Source: Macrostomum hystrix (lineage: Eukaryota; Platyhelminthes; Macrostomidae). Taken from it: a DNA stretch of 64,000 nt. The notes under the pieces are model-generated. The model was given only the letters and a program-made list of their open reading frames with translations. It made no database searches and was not told where the DNA came from. Both the position numbers and the translations under genes were made by a program. Below, piece by piece: positions 10,926 through 21,159 of this stretch (within the stretch, counting starts at the first letter, position 1; each line of letters opens with the position of its first letter). The stretch covers positions 22,816,001-22,880,000 of the forward strand of contig CATNEN010000038.1 in the NCBI GenBank assembly GCA_950097015.1, read 5' to 3'.

Positions 10926-13438
10926 CATACTAAAGAACCATACTATAAGAACCATACTAAGAATCGTACTAAGAATTATAATCAGATTTATACCAAGAAT
11001 ATTACAAAATGGGAACTGCTAAACTCTAATCTCGGGGACGCCTAATTGACAGGAAACGCATACAGTTGCCTAATTACCGCTCGTGCAATACATACGCTAC
11101 CAGATTGAAGAGTTAAAACGGCCCATGTAAGGACCACCAGTTTAAACATTACTAAATTGTGACAGCAGCAGTGAGATCAATAAGAGCTTTTAACAACTTT
11201 GGTGCCATTTGGTGGGATCTTAATTAATAATATTATTACCCCTAGAACAACTTTGGTGGCATCATTGGGATAACGACATTACTAAGAAATTAGGCCTATA
11301 ACATAATCTATTTATAAATTCGCACTGACTGTCTCGCCAGAGGGGTTGACACAGCTATGTACATTTGACACATTGAAATTCTTATCAGTGTACTCACTTT
11401 TAACAAAACTGGCCCTGATGCAATCATTAAAATTGGCAGTGGTATGCACGTTAACAAACCTGGCTCTGACTGAATGCATTAAAAATCCTACCTGAAACAG
11501 TTTTTCGAATATTTAATCCCCTTAGCAATAAAGTAAAGCTTAATAAAAATACGTGTATAATTGTCACCATATTTGGTGATCTTTTGGTGAAGAAATTGTG
11601 AAAATCGGTTCAGCCAATCGGGAGAAAATCAATTACAACCAACCAACCAACCATTTCATTTTTAGTATATAAGACTAGCACACTAAGCCCCCCTTGTAGG
11701 CACTACTGTTCAGACAAAAAAATCTGACGCCAACCACCCCCGTCAACTCTACCCCTGGGCTCCCCAGCCAATCAGATTGGGATCCGGTCTCGTTGATTTT
11801 CTACCCTGGCGAGAAGACCACCCTAAGGCTCAAGCAGCCAGCCTAACAGCCACCCCGCCAACCGCCCTAAGCATGAGAGTGCGCCGCTGGTCAAGAGTGG
11901 TCTAGATAGATGCCTGTTGTCAAATTCAGTATAAAGTGCCCTCTTCGGCGACTCCGCCGTCTGGCAGAAGGAGTGCCAACCGATAGGATCTGTCGGAGCG
12001 GCGCCGAAAGCAGAGACAGCAGGGCCTCGTCCGCACAGTAGAGCGCTCTCTCAGAATATATAGAGGACAGTTCTGCCTCTCTATTCGTTGCTGTCAATGT
12101 ACACATGACATGAAAAACTATTGTTGCTTTTATTCTATTCGAAAAAGGAAAATTTGTTTATTTAATTTCGTATAATTTTACAGCTGTTGAAAATTTCTGT
12201 ACTGGCCTAAAGCTAGGAGCAAGCATTGTTATCTCAAAATTTTTTGTCTCTTGTGCCAGCTTATAATTAGTACTTTTCAGCTGATATAACGTTAGAAACC
12301 TGGACTCAAATGCATGAAAAAATAAAAGTAAACGAGTTGCAAAAAGCACGTGAGCTGAAAAAGCAAAAAGGGAAGTTTGCCAGCACTTTATAGAAAAAGA
12401 AAGTTAGACGAGCAGAAAAAACTGGAAATGACTGAAATATAAGAAACCAAATTGTAAGTAATAATGCATTTAAAATGCAGTTGTACTATTAGGTAATATG
12501 TAAGTTTTTTACTAATTAAAACTTTAATTTAACACTTTTTAATACTTCGTAATAGTCGTGATTGTGTATTTTTTTAATTTGATTTTCTTCACAGACGAAA
12601 ACTTTTATGTTTCTATATTATATATAGAAATATTTTTGGGCTCTGCGCCCTGATGGCCAACGAGGCGCCGCCGCCACCGCCAAGACGACCTTCTCAACTT
12701 CTGTCTTTGCGCAATAAAATACTGTTTTATTTCCCCCATGCATTATTCCCTTTTTGCTTTTTGAGGTGGGTGATTTTGTGTATGCGGCTTGCATGCCACC
12801 TAGAGTGCTAGTGCTCGTGGCGCGTTGTGATTGGCTGGTGAAGTCTTCTTGTCTGCCCCAGACCAGTCTAAGCCTATGCTGTCTAAATATAAAATAGTGC
12901 GCACAGGCCTTTTAAGTATTAATTTCCTTTTCACCTTCTCAATCATTACGTACTGCTCCGTTGTTCATTTGGTCACGCAGCCCCAGCACAACAGTGGTAT
13001 TATGATAGAATAAAATTGTAAAATCTATGAATCGATTTCGTCACTGATTTTTCTGTTTCACAATATTAGAATACGCTTGATTGGCGTATAGCTGACAATC
13101 CAGTTTAAGAATTTTCACATGACCAGGCTCGTACGTATTGTGAAATTATACTTTCTCCAGGCCTGCAAATTGCACTCTTTATCTGCGTGCCACTAGGTGC
13201 AAAAGCCAATTAATGGGGCGCATTTTAGGAGACAGTTTATGTTTATTGGAAAGAAGAAAATTTTCTTCAGGGTGTCCGCATCATATGCTACCCGTTATCA
13301 GCTCATGTGACTTTACATAGCCGAGAGATAAAAAAGTATAATATAAACAAGAAAATTTAAATTTCACTTCTCAAACAATTTAACTTCTGGGCCGCCAATT
13401 AAATTAGTTAGCATATATACAGTAAAAAAAGAAAAAAA
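10926..13438. other. Intergenic region with possible LINE 3' end
   Basis: At about 11590-11655, GTGAAAATCGGTTCAGCCAA is followed shortly by a run of AACC repeats. This resembles the 3' end and short-repeat tail of RTE-type non-LTR retrotransposons, an assignment made from memory. A GC-richer block at 11730-12110 and a conserved-looking CGCCGCCGCCACCGCC stretch near 12668, followed by AATAAA, have no recognised product. No coding frame is convincing. Confidence 0.4.
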
Positions 13439-14849
13439 ATGCCAGAAAGTACCACTGAAATAATCAATTTAAAATGTGACGACTCAGCTACTGAGTTGGG
13501 CGGCAGCTGCAACCACGGAAGCAACGCTAGGTGCTTGGCTAAAGAGCAAGACAGTTCTCAATCTGAGACTCTATTATTCTCTTGCCGCAGATACGCCATT
13601 ATAGTGACTGTGCCGTTGTGCATTGTGATTGTTTCGGCGCTAGCTGTATGCATAGCCTTGCATCATTCTCATGTTCAGCAATCTGCAGTGCGTACATCAA
13701 TATATTTGATAAATATACACCTGTCCTATTGTAATCAAAAGTGTTCTATTATGATGTTTTGTCCATTTACAGCAATTTAGTATCTCCTTGACAATCAGCG
13801 ATCTGGAAGTCGAATTTTGCGACGCTACCGAAATTGGCGGCTTGCTTCGGCGTGTAGCCGTAGCTGCCTCTGACGTATTGTCTCCTCGGTTGCAGCAGCA
13901 GCAGCCGCCCTGTATGACAAAGGACCGTCTGATGATGACTGATAAAGGTATACATATAGAGCCTCTTGTTCTTCAATCTTCTGTATACCGTATTCGTTCT
14001 TTGAAATGCCAGTTTTTTAATTTGTTAATTTAGACACTCCATTGGGCCCATTGGTGTGCGACGATGACTCTTCGTATGAGGACTTCAAGGCTCGGAATTG
14101 TCAGCGACCGGGCTTCCGGTTGACGGAAAATCGCGATGGTGTTACAATCTTACAAGCTGGCACCTACGTTACGCAATCAAGTGTAAGACAAGAGGCCAGG
14201 GAGTTTATTCTTCAATTTGAAATAAAATGGAATAATTTCTGTACATTTTAGCTTTAAAAAGTTACGGTTCTGCAGTTTTTTATTTAGGACTCTTATATGG
14301 TTGATCTATGATTGGAGAGGCTATTTTTAGTATTGCGAAATGACGTGTGCATCCCGGATTGGTTAGGCTATTTTTAGTATTGCGAAATGACGTGTGCATC
14401 CCGGATTGGTTAGGCTATTTTTAGTATTGCGAAATGACGTGTGCATCCCGGATGGTTAGGCTATTTTAGTATTGCGAAATGACGTGTGCATCCCGGATTG
14501 GTTAGGCAATTTTTAGAAACAAAACTCCTTAGTCCAGCTTAATTTGGCTTTATTGATTATTCGGCCAAAAAACGAACTATAAATTGCCGTCTTTTAACAG
14601 GTCACCTTTCTCGACAGCGACCACACTAACTTCGCAACGTCCAGCGTCACAGTCAACGGCAAAATCCGGCTAGACTGTGCCCTGCATAGCGCCCACAACG
14701 GATCAAAGAATCCTTTCAGCGCGTGCAGACTAATCGGACTGTTGCGCCTGAATCGTGGCGACATTGTCAGGTTTCAGGTGCGCCGCTCCGGGCGACTGAT
14801 AAATCCACACGGGCCGGCAACCTATTTCTTTATGTACAGACTTGTGTGA
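13439..14849 (+). CDS. TNF-superfamily-like type II membrane ligand A (4 exons)
   Basis: Exons 13439-13687, 13773-13947, 14034-14182 and 14601-14849 join without a frame break (273 residues). The short N-terminus is cytoplasmic, residues about 52-75 form one hydrophobic membrane segment, and no signal peptide is present, so the topology is type II. The C-terminal 130 residues resemble a TNF homology domain: ILQAGTYVTQSS (strand C), two Cys (RLDC and FSACRL) placed for a disulfide, LNRGDIVRFQV, and the terminal TYFFMYRL. Donors are GTGCGT, GTATAC and GTAAGA; all acceptors end in AG. By family knowledge it should trimerise and bind TNFR-like receptors. A C1q-like fold is the main alternative, but the membrane anchor favours TNF. 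The start is the first ATG in frame, after an A-rich leader. A related gene faces it from the minus strand. Confidence 0.72.
14325..14517. repeat. 47-bp minisatellite in TNF-like A intron 3
   Basis: Four units with core GCGAAATGACGTGTGCATCC. Each unit carries TGACGTG, a CRE/ATF-like hexamer. The array makes up about half of the 418-bp intron. Confidence 0.85.
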
Positions 14850-14859
14850 CGCAAATGTT

Positions 14860-14870
14860 TTTATTAAATT
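14860..14870 (+). promoter_or_regulatory. Possible polyadenylation signal of TNF-like A
   Basis: ATTAAA lies about 15 bases after the stop codon in a T-rich context. It is a common variant of AATAAA. Position and sequence fit, but no transcript evidence is available. Confidence 0.4.
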
Positions 14871-15249
14871 GACTGTTAAACCAATTTAACCAGTGTAAAT
14901 AATTTTATAATGACATTATCCCAGTGCATCAAACTGTTCCTTGTAGATTTGTTAATTACCATCGTACGCAAATGATCGTGCAAATTTCTCATAAACATAC
15001 GAGATTTGTAAATACTTGTAATTGAAGTGACGCATAGTTGTGCGACAAAATGTTTCTGTGAGTAGTGCGAATTCATATTTTAATTTGTTAAATTAAAACT
15101 AACTTAGCATTTCCCGCCCGTATACTCGAATCTCAAGTTAAGTCTTAACAGTTTAGTATAAAGACCACGACGGGGGTATTTCAAATATCAACAATTTTCC
15201 TTTCCCCAATCTGCCTAAATATTCAATCGATTGCCATGAAAATGCAGAA

Positions 15250-15389
15250 CACAAGACATATCCAAACATTCTCGTCGGGGCCTTCTCTCCGCGGCTGCGC
15301 CCCAAATAAATGTGGCCTCGCCGTGGAATCGAACTTAAGGACCTTGGTGCGAGAGGCAAAGCATTAACCGCTCTGCCACCGACCCCCCT
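15250..15389 (-). mobile_element. tRNA-derived SINE, family A
   Basis: On the minus strand, GGTCGGTGGCAGAGCGG (A box TGGCAGAGCGG) is followed by AGTTCGATTCC (B box). The sequence CACGGCGAGGCCACATTTAT and the following GC-rich block match the copy at 30571-30929. After the GAGAGAAGGC block the similarity is lost, so the 3' part differs or is truncated. The head matches RNA polymerase III internal promoters. Confidence 0.8.
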
Positions 15390-15864
15390 ATTGTAAACCA
15401 TACTAAAAGTTTAAACGAAACGAAAACGAAAGTTTCAACTAAGTCCCTTAGTTGTGCTATTCCATAAATGAACTAATTATTCTTTGAATTCAAACAATTT
15501 GCCTAGTGAATCCGAGTACACCAAGACATGTAAGCCTTTACATCGTTATAGGAGAGAAAGCATTTAAACTTTCCTTAAAAAATATCTATATTAGTACTCG
15601 TACTTTTGCAGCTGTTGCAACTAAACGGTCAGAGACGTACATTACTGATTAAGAACTAGTACACTTAACTATTTTTGTTCTTATCGCTGTCCCAAATTCG
15701 AGATTGAATTTCGAATACTGGGAATATGCAATTCCAATCAATTGGCGATAATATTTCCACTGGTGATTTATTTTATTATACAGATGCGCGACAAATTATA
15801 GAAAAAAATGAATATCTACTATTCAAGTAAAGACAAAATCCTACACAACAGAAGAATCTATTGT

Positions 15865-17341
15865 TTAGAGTTTGTACACAAAGAACTGGGTTGTTTTGTA
15901 GTACGGATTTATCGATCTAAACGCCTGCGGCACGCTGAAGCTGACAACGTCGCCCTTCTGGAAGCGCCTAACTCCGTCAATGACGCAGGATGAGAATTTG
16001 TTGCCAGGATTGCCCCTGTGATGATTGGCGCAGGTTAGCCAGGTGTGGGCGCCGCCTGTTCTGCCAGTTTGGTCAGTGGCTGGACATTCGACACCGCCGT
16101 GCGCGCAATCGGCCGGATCGATCCGGATGGTGGTGCTGATGTAATAATCAACAGTGTCCACGAAGGATGTCTGAAGAGTAAAAATGTTTTCATGCATTTC
16201 AATAGGTGCTTAAAGTAAATCAACTAGTAGCCAATCAAAAACCGACGTTTCATTTTTATCTAGGAGCCAATTAAAAACCTAACACGTCATTTTTTATCTA
16301 AGCGTCAATTAGAAAGCTACTTTTTATTATCGTCAGTCAGCCAATCAGAAAGCTACGCGTCAGTTTTATCGGTCACCCAATTGAAAAGCTACGCGTCATT
16401 TCTATCTCGGAGCCAAATAGAAAGCTACGCGTCAGTTTTATCTAGGAGCCAATTAAAAAGCTACGCGTCATTTCTATCTGGGAGCCAATTAGAAAGCTAC
16501 GAGTCAGTTTTATCTGGGAGCCAATTAGAAAGCTACGCGTCGGTTTTATCAAGGAGCCAATTAGAAAGCTACGAGTCAGTTTTATCAGGGAGCCAATCAG
16601 AAAGCTTCAAGTATTTTTTCGCAGAAAGGATGCATTTTATCGAAGCATTTACTGTAGAGTGAACTCGGTAGACGCCGTTCTCCGGAATAACCACCCCCAG
16701 TTTATTTGAGGTCAGTCGGAATTCGTTTCCTAGGCAGTTGTTCCGACCACCGCGCTCTTCGAAGGCGTCGTCGAAGCACTTCAAAGGACCCACCGGGTAG
16801 CCGAAATTCTTATGAGCTTTCGAATCGTCTGCGCTCCCGGTGATATATTCTCGAATTTTCTTGCACGGCAGAGATGAATACGACGCTGTGCAGTTGTCCA
16901 GTCCAGCCAGATCAATTACCAGGTTGATGTAGTGCAGACTGGCTGGCTGCTTGTTCTGAATGATAATCAATTGGAAAACGTTATAAAAATGTTTTACTAT
17001 AAAGCATTAATTAGTAGGCAATGTCAGGTTTCACTAACCGTGTCAGGGGCATTGCTGCACGGTTCCAAACTGCTGGGCCATCGTGCTCCGCCTTGGTCAT
17101 TGTGAATGACGCACAGTTTGCCAAACATAATCAGCGACAGCAGAAGGCAGGCGACTAAACTGATTGAAATCAGCGCTAGGAATGATCCGACTAGTAAGAT
17201 CCGGCAGGCTGGGCTCTGGCTGAAGCTCCGACCGCGGGACTTGCGGCCAGCCGGGTCCACTTTATAGTCGTCTTCCAGTTTCAGAAAGCTGTCGTCGGAG
17301 CTGTCTGAACTACAACTGTTTCGTTGTTCCTCGTAGGACAT
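15865..17341 (-). CDS. TNF-superfamily-like type II membrane ligand B (3 exons)
   Basis: Minus-strand exons 17341-17039, 16955-16653 and 16170-15865 join in phase 0 (303 residues). An acidic, Ser-rich cytoplasmic tail of about 46 residues is followed by a membrane segment (residues about 47-72, ending LLLSLIMFG), giving a type II topology. The extracellular C-terminus has ENGVYRVHST (strand C), Cys residues in LTC and FSSC, FQKGDVVSFSV and the closing TTQFFVYKL, parallel to ligand A. Two introns sit at matching places in A and B: one after the membrane region, and one five residues beyond the Tyr of the GxY motif, both phase 0. I chose the MSYEEQ start because the upstream in-frame ATG lies in a TATA-like AT run. 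C1q-like identity is less likely. Confidence 0.72.
16228..16612. repeat. 36-bp minisatellite in TNF-like B intron 2
   Basis: About ten units with core GAGCCAATTAGAAAGCTACG and 36-bp spacing. The array makes up most of the 482-bp intron. The left units are the most diverged. Confidence 0.85.
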
Positions 17342-17383
17342 GCTTGCCTTAATAAACTCTATATATAATATACTATGAAACAC

Positions 17384-17934
17384 TGGGTATTATTTGTTAG
17401 AAAACAAGACTTCACGCCGCAATTAAACTAACTTATATAGCCTTGTGATCCAGGGCATATTCGAGGGTCCTGCCGTAGTTACAACCTCGTTCAGTGTACA
17501 CTCGTCGCGCGCAGCATGCACAGTTGAGCACAGTTGAGCAAAGTTCCATTTCTAATTATAGCCTACAGACAGTATTTTTTTTCTCTTTCATTTCAACATC
17601 ATCCTTATTAATTTATAAATTGCTCACTCATTTCATTATAATTTTAAAACAAATCCTCGATGTTAAGCACAAGAAAACGTCTCAAAAAGCAACATATTCC
17701 CGAAGCAATTTAATGACTACAAATATCATTAACTTTAGAAAATGCACCTATTTTCTCATACAAATGGCGCCTATGGTTAATTTTAGCCATTCGCAAAAAA
17801 CTAAAACTTCCTTGTTTCTGAGCCATCGCTTTGTTTAAAGCGGTTAAGAGCAGCAACGAAACTCGAAAAAAAAACACGTGACTTAGAGAACTGCGAACAT
17901 TACGGAGATCCAAATTATTAACTTATCTCAAAAT
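17384..17934. other. Upstream region of TNF-like B, no gene seen
   Basis: AT-rich flank containing the presumed promoter of the minus-strand TNF-like gene. A TATATATAGAG-like run lies on the minus strand just upstream of 17341. No coding or RNA feature is supported. Confidence 0.4.
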
Positions 17935-19405
17935 CTCACTCTAGAATCGTCAGTCTCAAATCTCACTCTAGAATCGTCAGTCTCAAAATCTCACTCTAGA
18001 ATCGTCGGTCTCAAAATCTCACTCTAGAATCGTCGGTCTGAAACCTCATCTAGAAACGTCAGTCTCAAAATCTCACTCTAGAATTGTCAGTCTCAAAATC
18101 TCACTCTAGAATCGTCGGTCTGAAATCTCACTCTAGAAACGTCAGTCTCAAAATCTCACTCTAGAATCGACAGTCTCAAAATCTCACTCTAGAATCGTCA
18201 GTCTCAAAATCTCACTCTAGAATCGACAGTCTCAAAATCTCACTCTAGAATCGTCAGTCTCAAAATCTCACTCTAGAATCGACAGTCTCAAAATCTCACT
18301 CTAGAATCGTCGGTCTGAAATCTCACTCTAGAATCTACAGTCTCAAAATCTCACTCTAGAATCGTCAGTCTCAAAATCTCACTCTAGAATCGTCAGTCTC
18401 AAATCTCACTCTAGAATTGTCAGTCTCAAAATCTCACTCTAGAATCGACAGTCTCAAAATCTCACTCTAGAATCGTCAGTCTCAAAATCTCACTCTAGAA
18501 TCGACAGTCTCAAAATCTCACTCTAGAATCGTCGGTCTGAAATCTCACTCTAGAATCTACAGTCTCAAAATCTCACTCTAGAATCGTCAGTCTCAAAATC
18601 TCACTCTAGAATCGACAGTCTCAAAATCTCACTCTAGAATCGTCGGTCTGAAATCTCACTCTAGAAACGTCAGTCTCAAAATCTCACTCTAGAATCGTCA
18701 GTCTCAAAATCTCAATCTGGAATCGTCTGTCTCAAAATCTCACTCTAGAATCGTCAGTCTCAAAATCTCACTCTAGAATCTACAGTCTGAAAATCTCACT
18801 CTAGAATCGTCAGTCTCAAATCTCACTCAAGAATTGTCAGTCTCAAAATCTCACTCTAGAACCGTCAGTCTCAAAATCTCACTCTAGAATCGACAGTCTC
18901 AAAATCTCACTCTAGAATCGTCAGTCTCAAATCTCACTCTAGAATCGTCAGTCTCAAAATCTCACTCTAGAATCGACAGTCTCAAAATCTCACTCTAGAA
19001 CCGTCAGTCTCAAAATCTCACTCTAGAATTGTCAGTCTCAAAATCTCACTCTAGAACCGTCAGTCTCAAAATCTCACTCTAGAATCGACAGTCTCAAAAT
19101 CTCACTCTAGAACCGTCAGTCTCAAAATCTCACTCTAGAATCGACAGTCTCAAAATCTCACTCTAGAACCGTCAGTCTCAAAATCTCACTCAAGAATTGT
19201 CAGTCTCAAAATCTCACTCTAGAACCGTCAGTCTCAAAATCTCACTCTAGAATCGACAGTCTCAAAATCTCACTCTAGAATCGTCAGTCTCAAATCTCAC
19301 TCTAGAATCGTCAGTCTCAAAATCTCACACTAGAATCGTCAGTCTCAAAATCTCACTCTAGAATTGTCAGTCTCAAATCTCACTCAAGAATCGTCCGTCT
19401 TAAAA
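17935..19405. repeat. 28-bp minisatellite, about 52 units
   Basis: The core is AAAATCTCACTCTAGAATCG. Single-base variants in the middle (TCGTCAG, TCGACAG, CCGTCAG, TCGTCGG) recur in blocks. Every normal unit contains the palindrome TCTAGA. Some units lack one A (27 bp). It lies between the TNF-like pair and the 3' end of the Kelch gene. Confidence 0.9.
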
Positions 19406-19889
19406 TCAAATTTAAAGCAAGTCAAAACGATGCTGTCTGTTAATCTCTGGTAAAAAGTGCATACAAAAAGTATCCACCGAAAACAGAACATTGCAATATA
19501 TTTTGGGACACTGAACCAAAACGACGGAGATTTTGCACAACGCGCAGAAAACAATAAAGCCTACTAGTAGATAGCTATAAAGCTAAATTGATTGTCTCAA
19601 GAATAGTACAATACTGTGATGACTATAAGCAAGCAAAGCGAAGGTTGAAAATAAGACTTGCAATAATTATAAAGAAACCTAATATGTATGTGCGCTAATT
19701 GACTTCAACGCATCGAGAATAAAACTTAGGGACTTAAATATTGGGATCTTAAAATTTAAGAATTTTCACGTCTACAACGGGTGGGCAAAAGCCGTAAAAG
19801 AAAACAAAATAAGCAACGAGAAAAAATAAGACCGTCTGCAAAAGAGCAGCTATCTGCATTTAGACTAAAGCTGGTTGAGAATTATCAAA
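19406..19889. other. Spacer between two arrays, no gene seen
   Basis: AT-rich unique sequence with no feature that I can support. Confidence 0.45.
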
Positions 19890-20500
19890 GAAATCTCACA
19901 CGATAATCTCCGTAATCTAACACGATAATCTCCGTAACCTCATATGATAATCTCAGAAATCTCACACGATAATCTCAGTAATCTCACACGATAATCTCAG
20001 TAATCTCACACGATAATCTCAGTAATCTCACACGATAATCTCAGTAATCTCACACGATAATCTTAGAAATCTCACACGATAATCTCCGTAACCTCATATG
20101 ATAATCTCAGAAATCTCACACGATAATCTCAGTAATCTCACACGATAATCTTAAAAATCTCATACGATAATCTCCGTAACCTCATATGATAATCTCCGTA
20201 ATCTAACACGAAAATCTTGGAAATCTGACACGAAAATCTCCGTAATCTAACACGAAAATCTTGGAAATCTGGCACGAAAATCTCCGTAATCTAACACGAA
20301 AATCTTGGAAATCTCACACGATAATCTCAGAAATCTAACACGATAATCTCCGTAATCTAAAACGAAAATCTTGAAAATCTAACACGATAATCTCCGTAAT
20401 CTAACACGATAATCTCCGTAATCTAACACGACCATCTTGGAAATCTCATATGATAATCTCAGAAGTCCCACACGATAATATCAGTAATCTAAAGAGATTA
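19890..20500. repeat. 22-bp minisatellite, about 28 units
   Basis: The core is AATCTCACACGATAATCTC, with CCGTAACCTCATATG and CTTGGAAATCTGAC variants arranged in mixed blocks. The AATCTCAC segment is shared with the neighbouring 28-bp array, so the two may have a common origin. Confidence 0.85.
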
Positions 20501-20854
20501 TCTTAATAATTTAAATGGATCGTCTCACACGTGCCCAGAAACACATGAATCACTAATGCGCATAAGCTAAGGTTTAAAAAGATTTATTTAGCAAATTACA
20601 CACGCAGTAATTACACAGCTAGTTCACACACGGAGTACAACTATAAGTGCATCAGTTGGATAAGCATTGATGGGCGCTTTTGTTAAGGAAAAATATCTGA
20701 CAGAAATAGAAGGAGATTCACAACCTAGGGAGCTCAAGCGATCTAAAAAAATTGATGATAAATGGGAATATAAAATTTAACAAGCCGGCAAAGTAGACAC
20801 TCTAAACTATCCGATATGTTTTGAAAAAAACATCTTAACGAAGCTGATAGGGTA
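20501..20854. other. Region downstream of the Kelch gene
   Basis: Unique AT-rich DNA. A minus-strand AATAAA-type signal (TTTATT on plus at about 20583) could end the Kelch transcript. Nothing else recognised. Confidence 0.35.
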
Positions 20855-21075
20855 GCGTGAGATAGTATGGTGAGATAGTAGAGTGAGAGATGCAGGGTAG
20901 GGTGAGATACGAGCTAGTAGAGTGAGAGATGCAGGGTAGGGTGAGATAGAAGAGTGAGAGGTGCAGGGTAGGGTGAGATAGTAGAGTGAGAGAGGTGCAG
21001 GGTAGGGTGAGATAGTAGAGTGAGAGAGGTGCAGGGTAGGGTGAGATAGTAGAGTGAGAGAGGTGCAGGGTAGGT
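20855..21075. repeat. ~32-34-bp minisatellite downstream of the Kelch stop codon
   Basis: The core is GATAGTAGAGTGAGAGAGGT with GCAGGGTAGG; about six units, two of them rearranged. It lies within 100 bp of the Kelch stop codon, so it is probably in the 3' UTR. Confidence 0.8.
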
Positions 21076-21159
21076 ACATCAGAGTGGAGGTCGCAGCGGT
21101 ATATAAATTGCACAACCGCAAGTCCACAACAAAGTTTCTTCTGCCAATTGGACAATAAA

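Noticed and set aside
9809..11730. A complete LTR retrotransposon bounded by the direct repeat pair
   Set aside because: No TG...CA ends, primer-binding site, coding region or target duplication was found.
11891..12106. 71-residue minus-strand ORF in a GC-richer block
   Set aside because: No recognisable domain, no splice or promoter support, and it is short enough to occur by chance.
15153..15401. Short minus-strand ORF containing LPLAPRSLSSIPRRGH
   Set aside because: It translates the SINE family A head; the same peptide appears at 28807 and 30920 wherever the SINE occurs.
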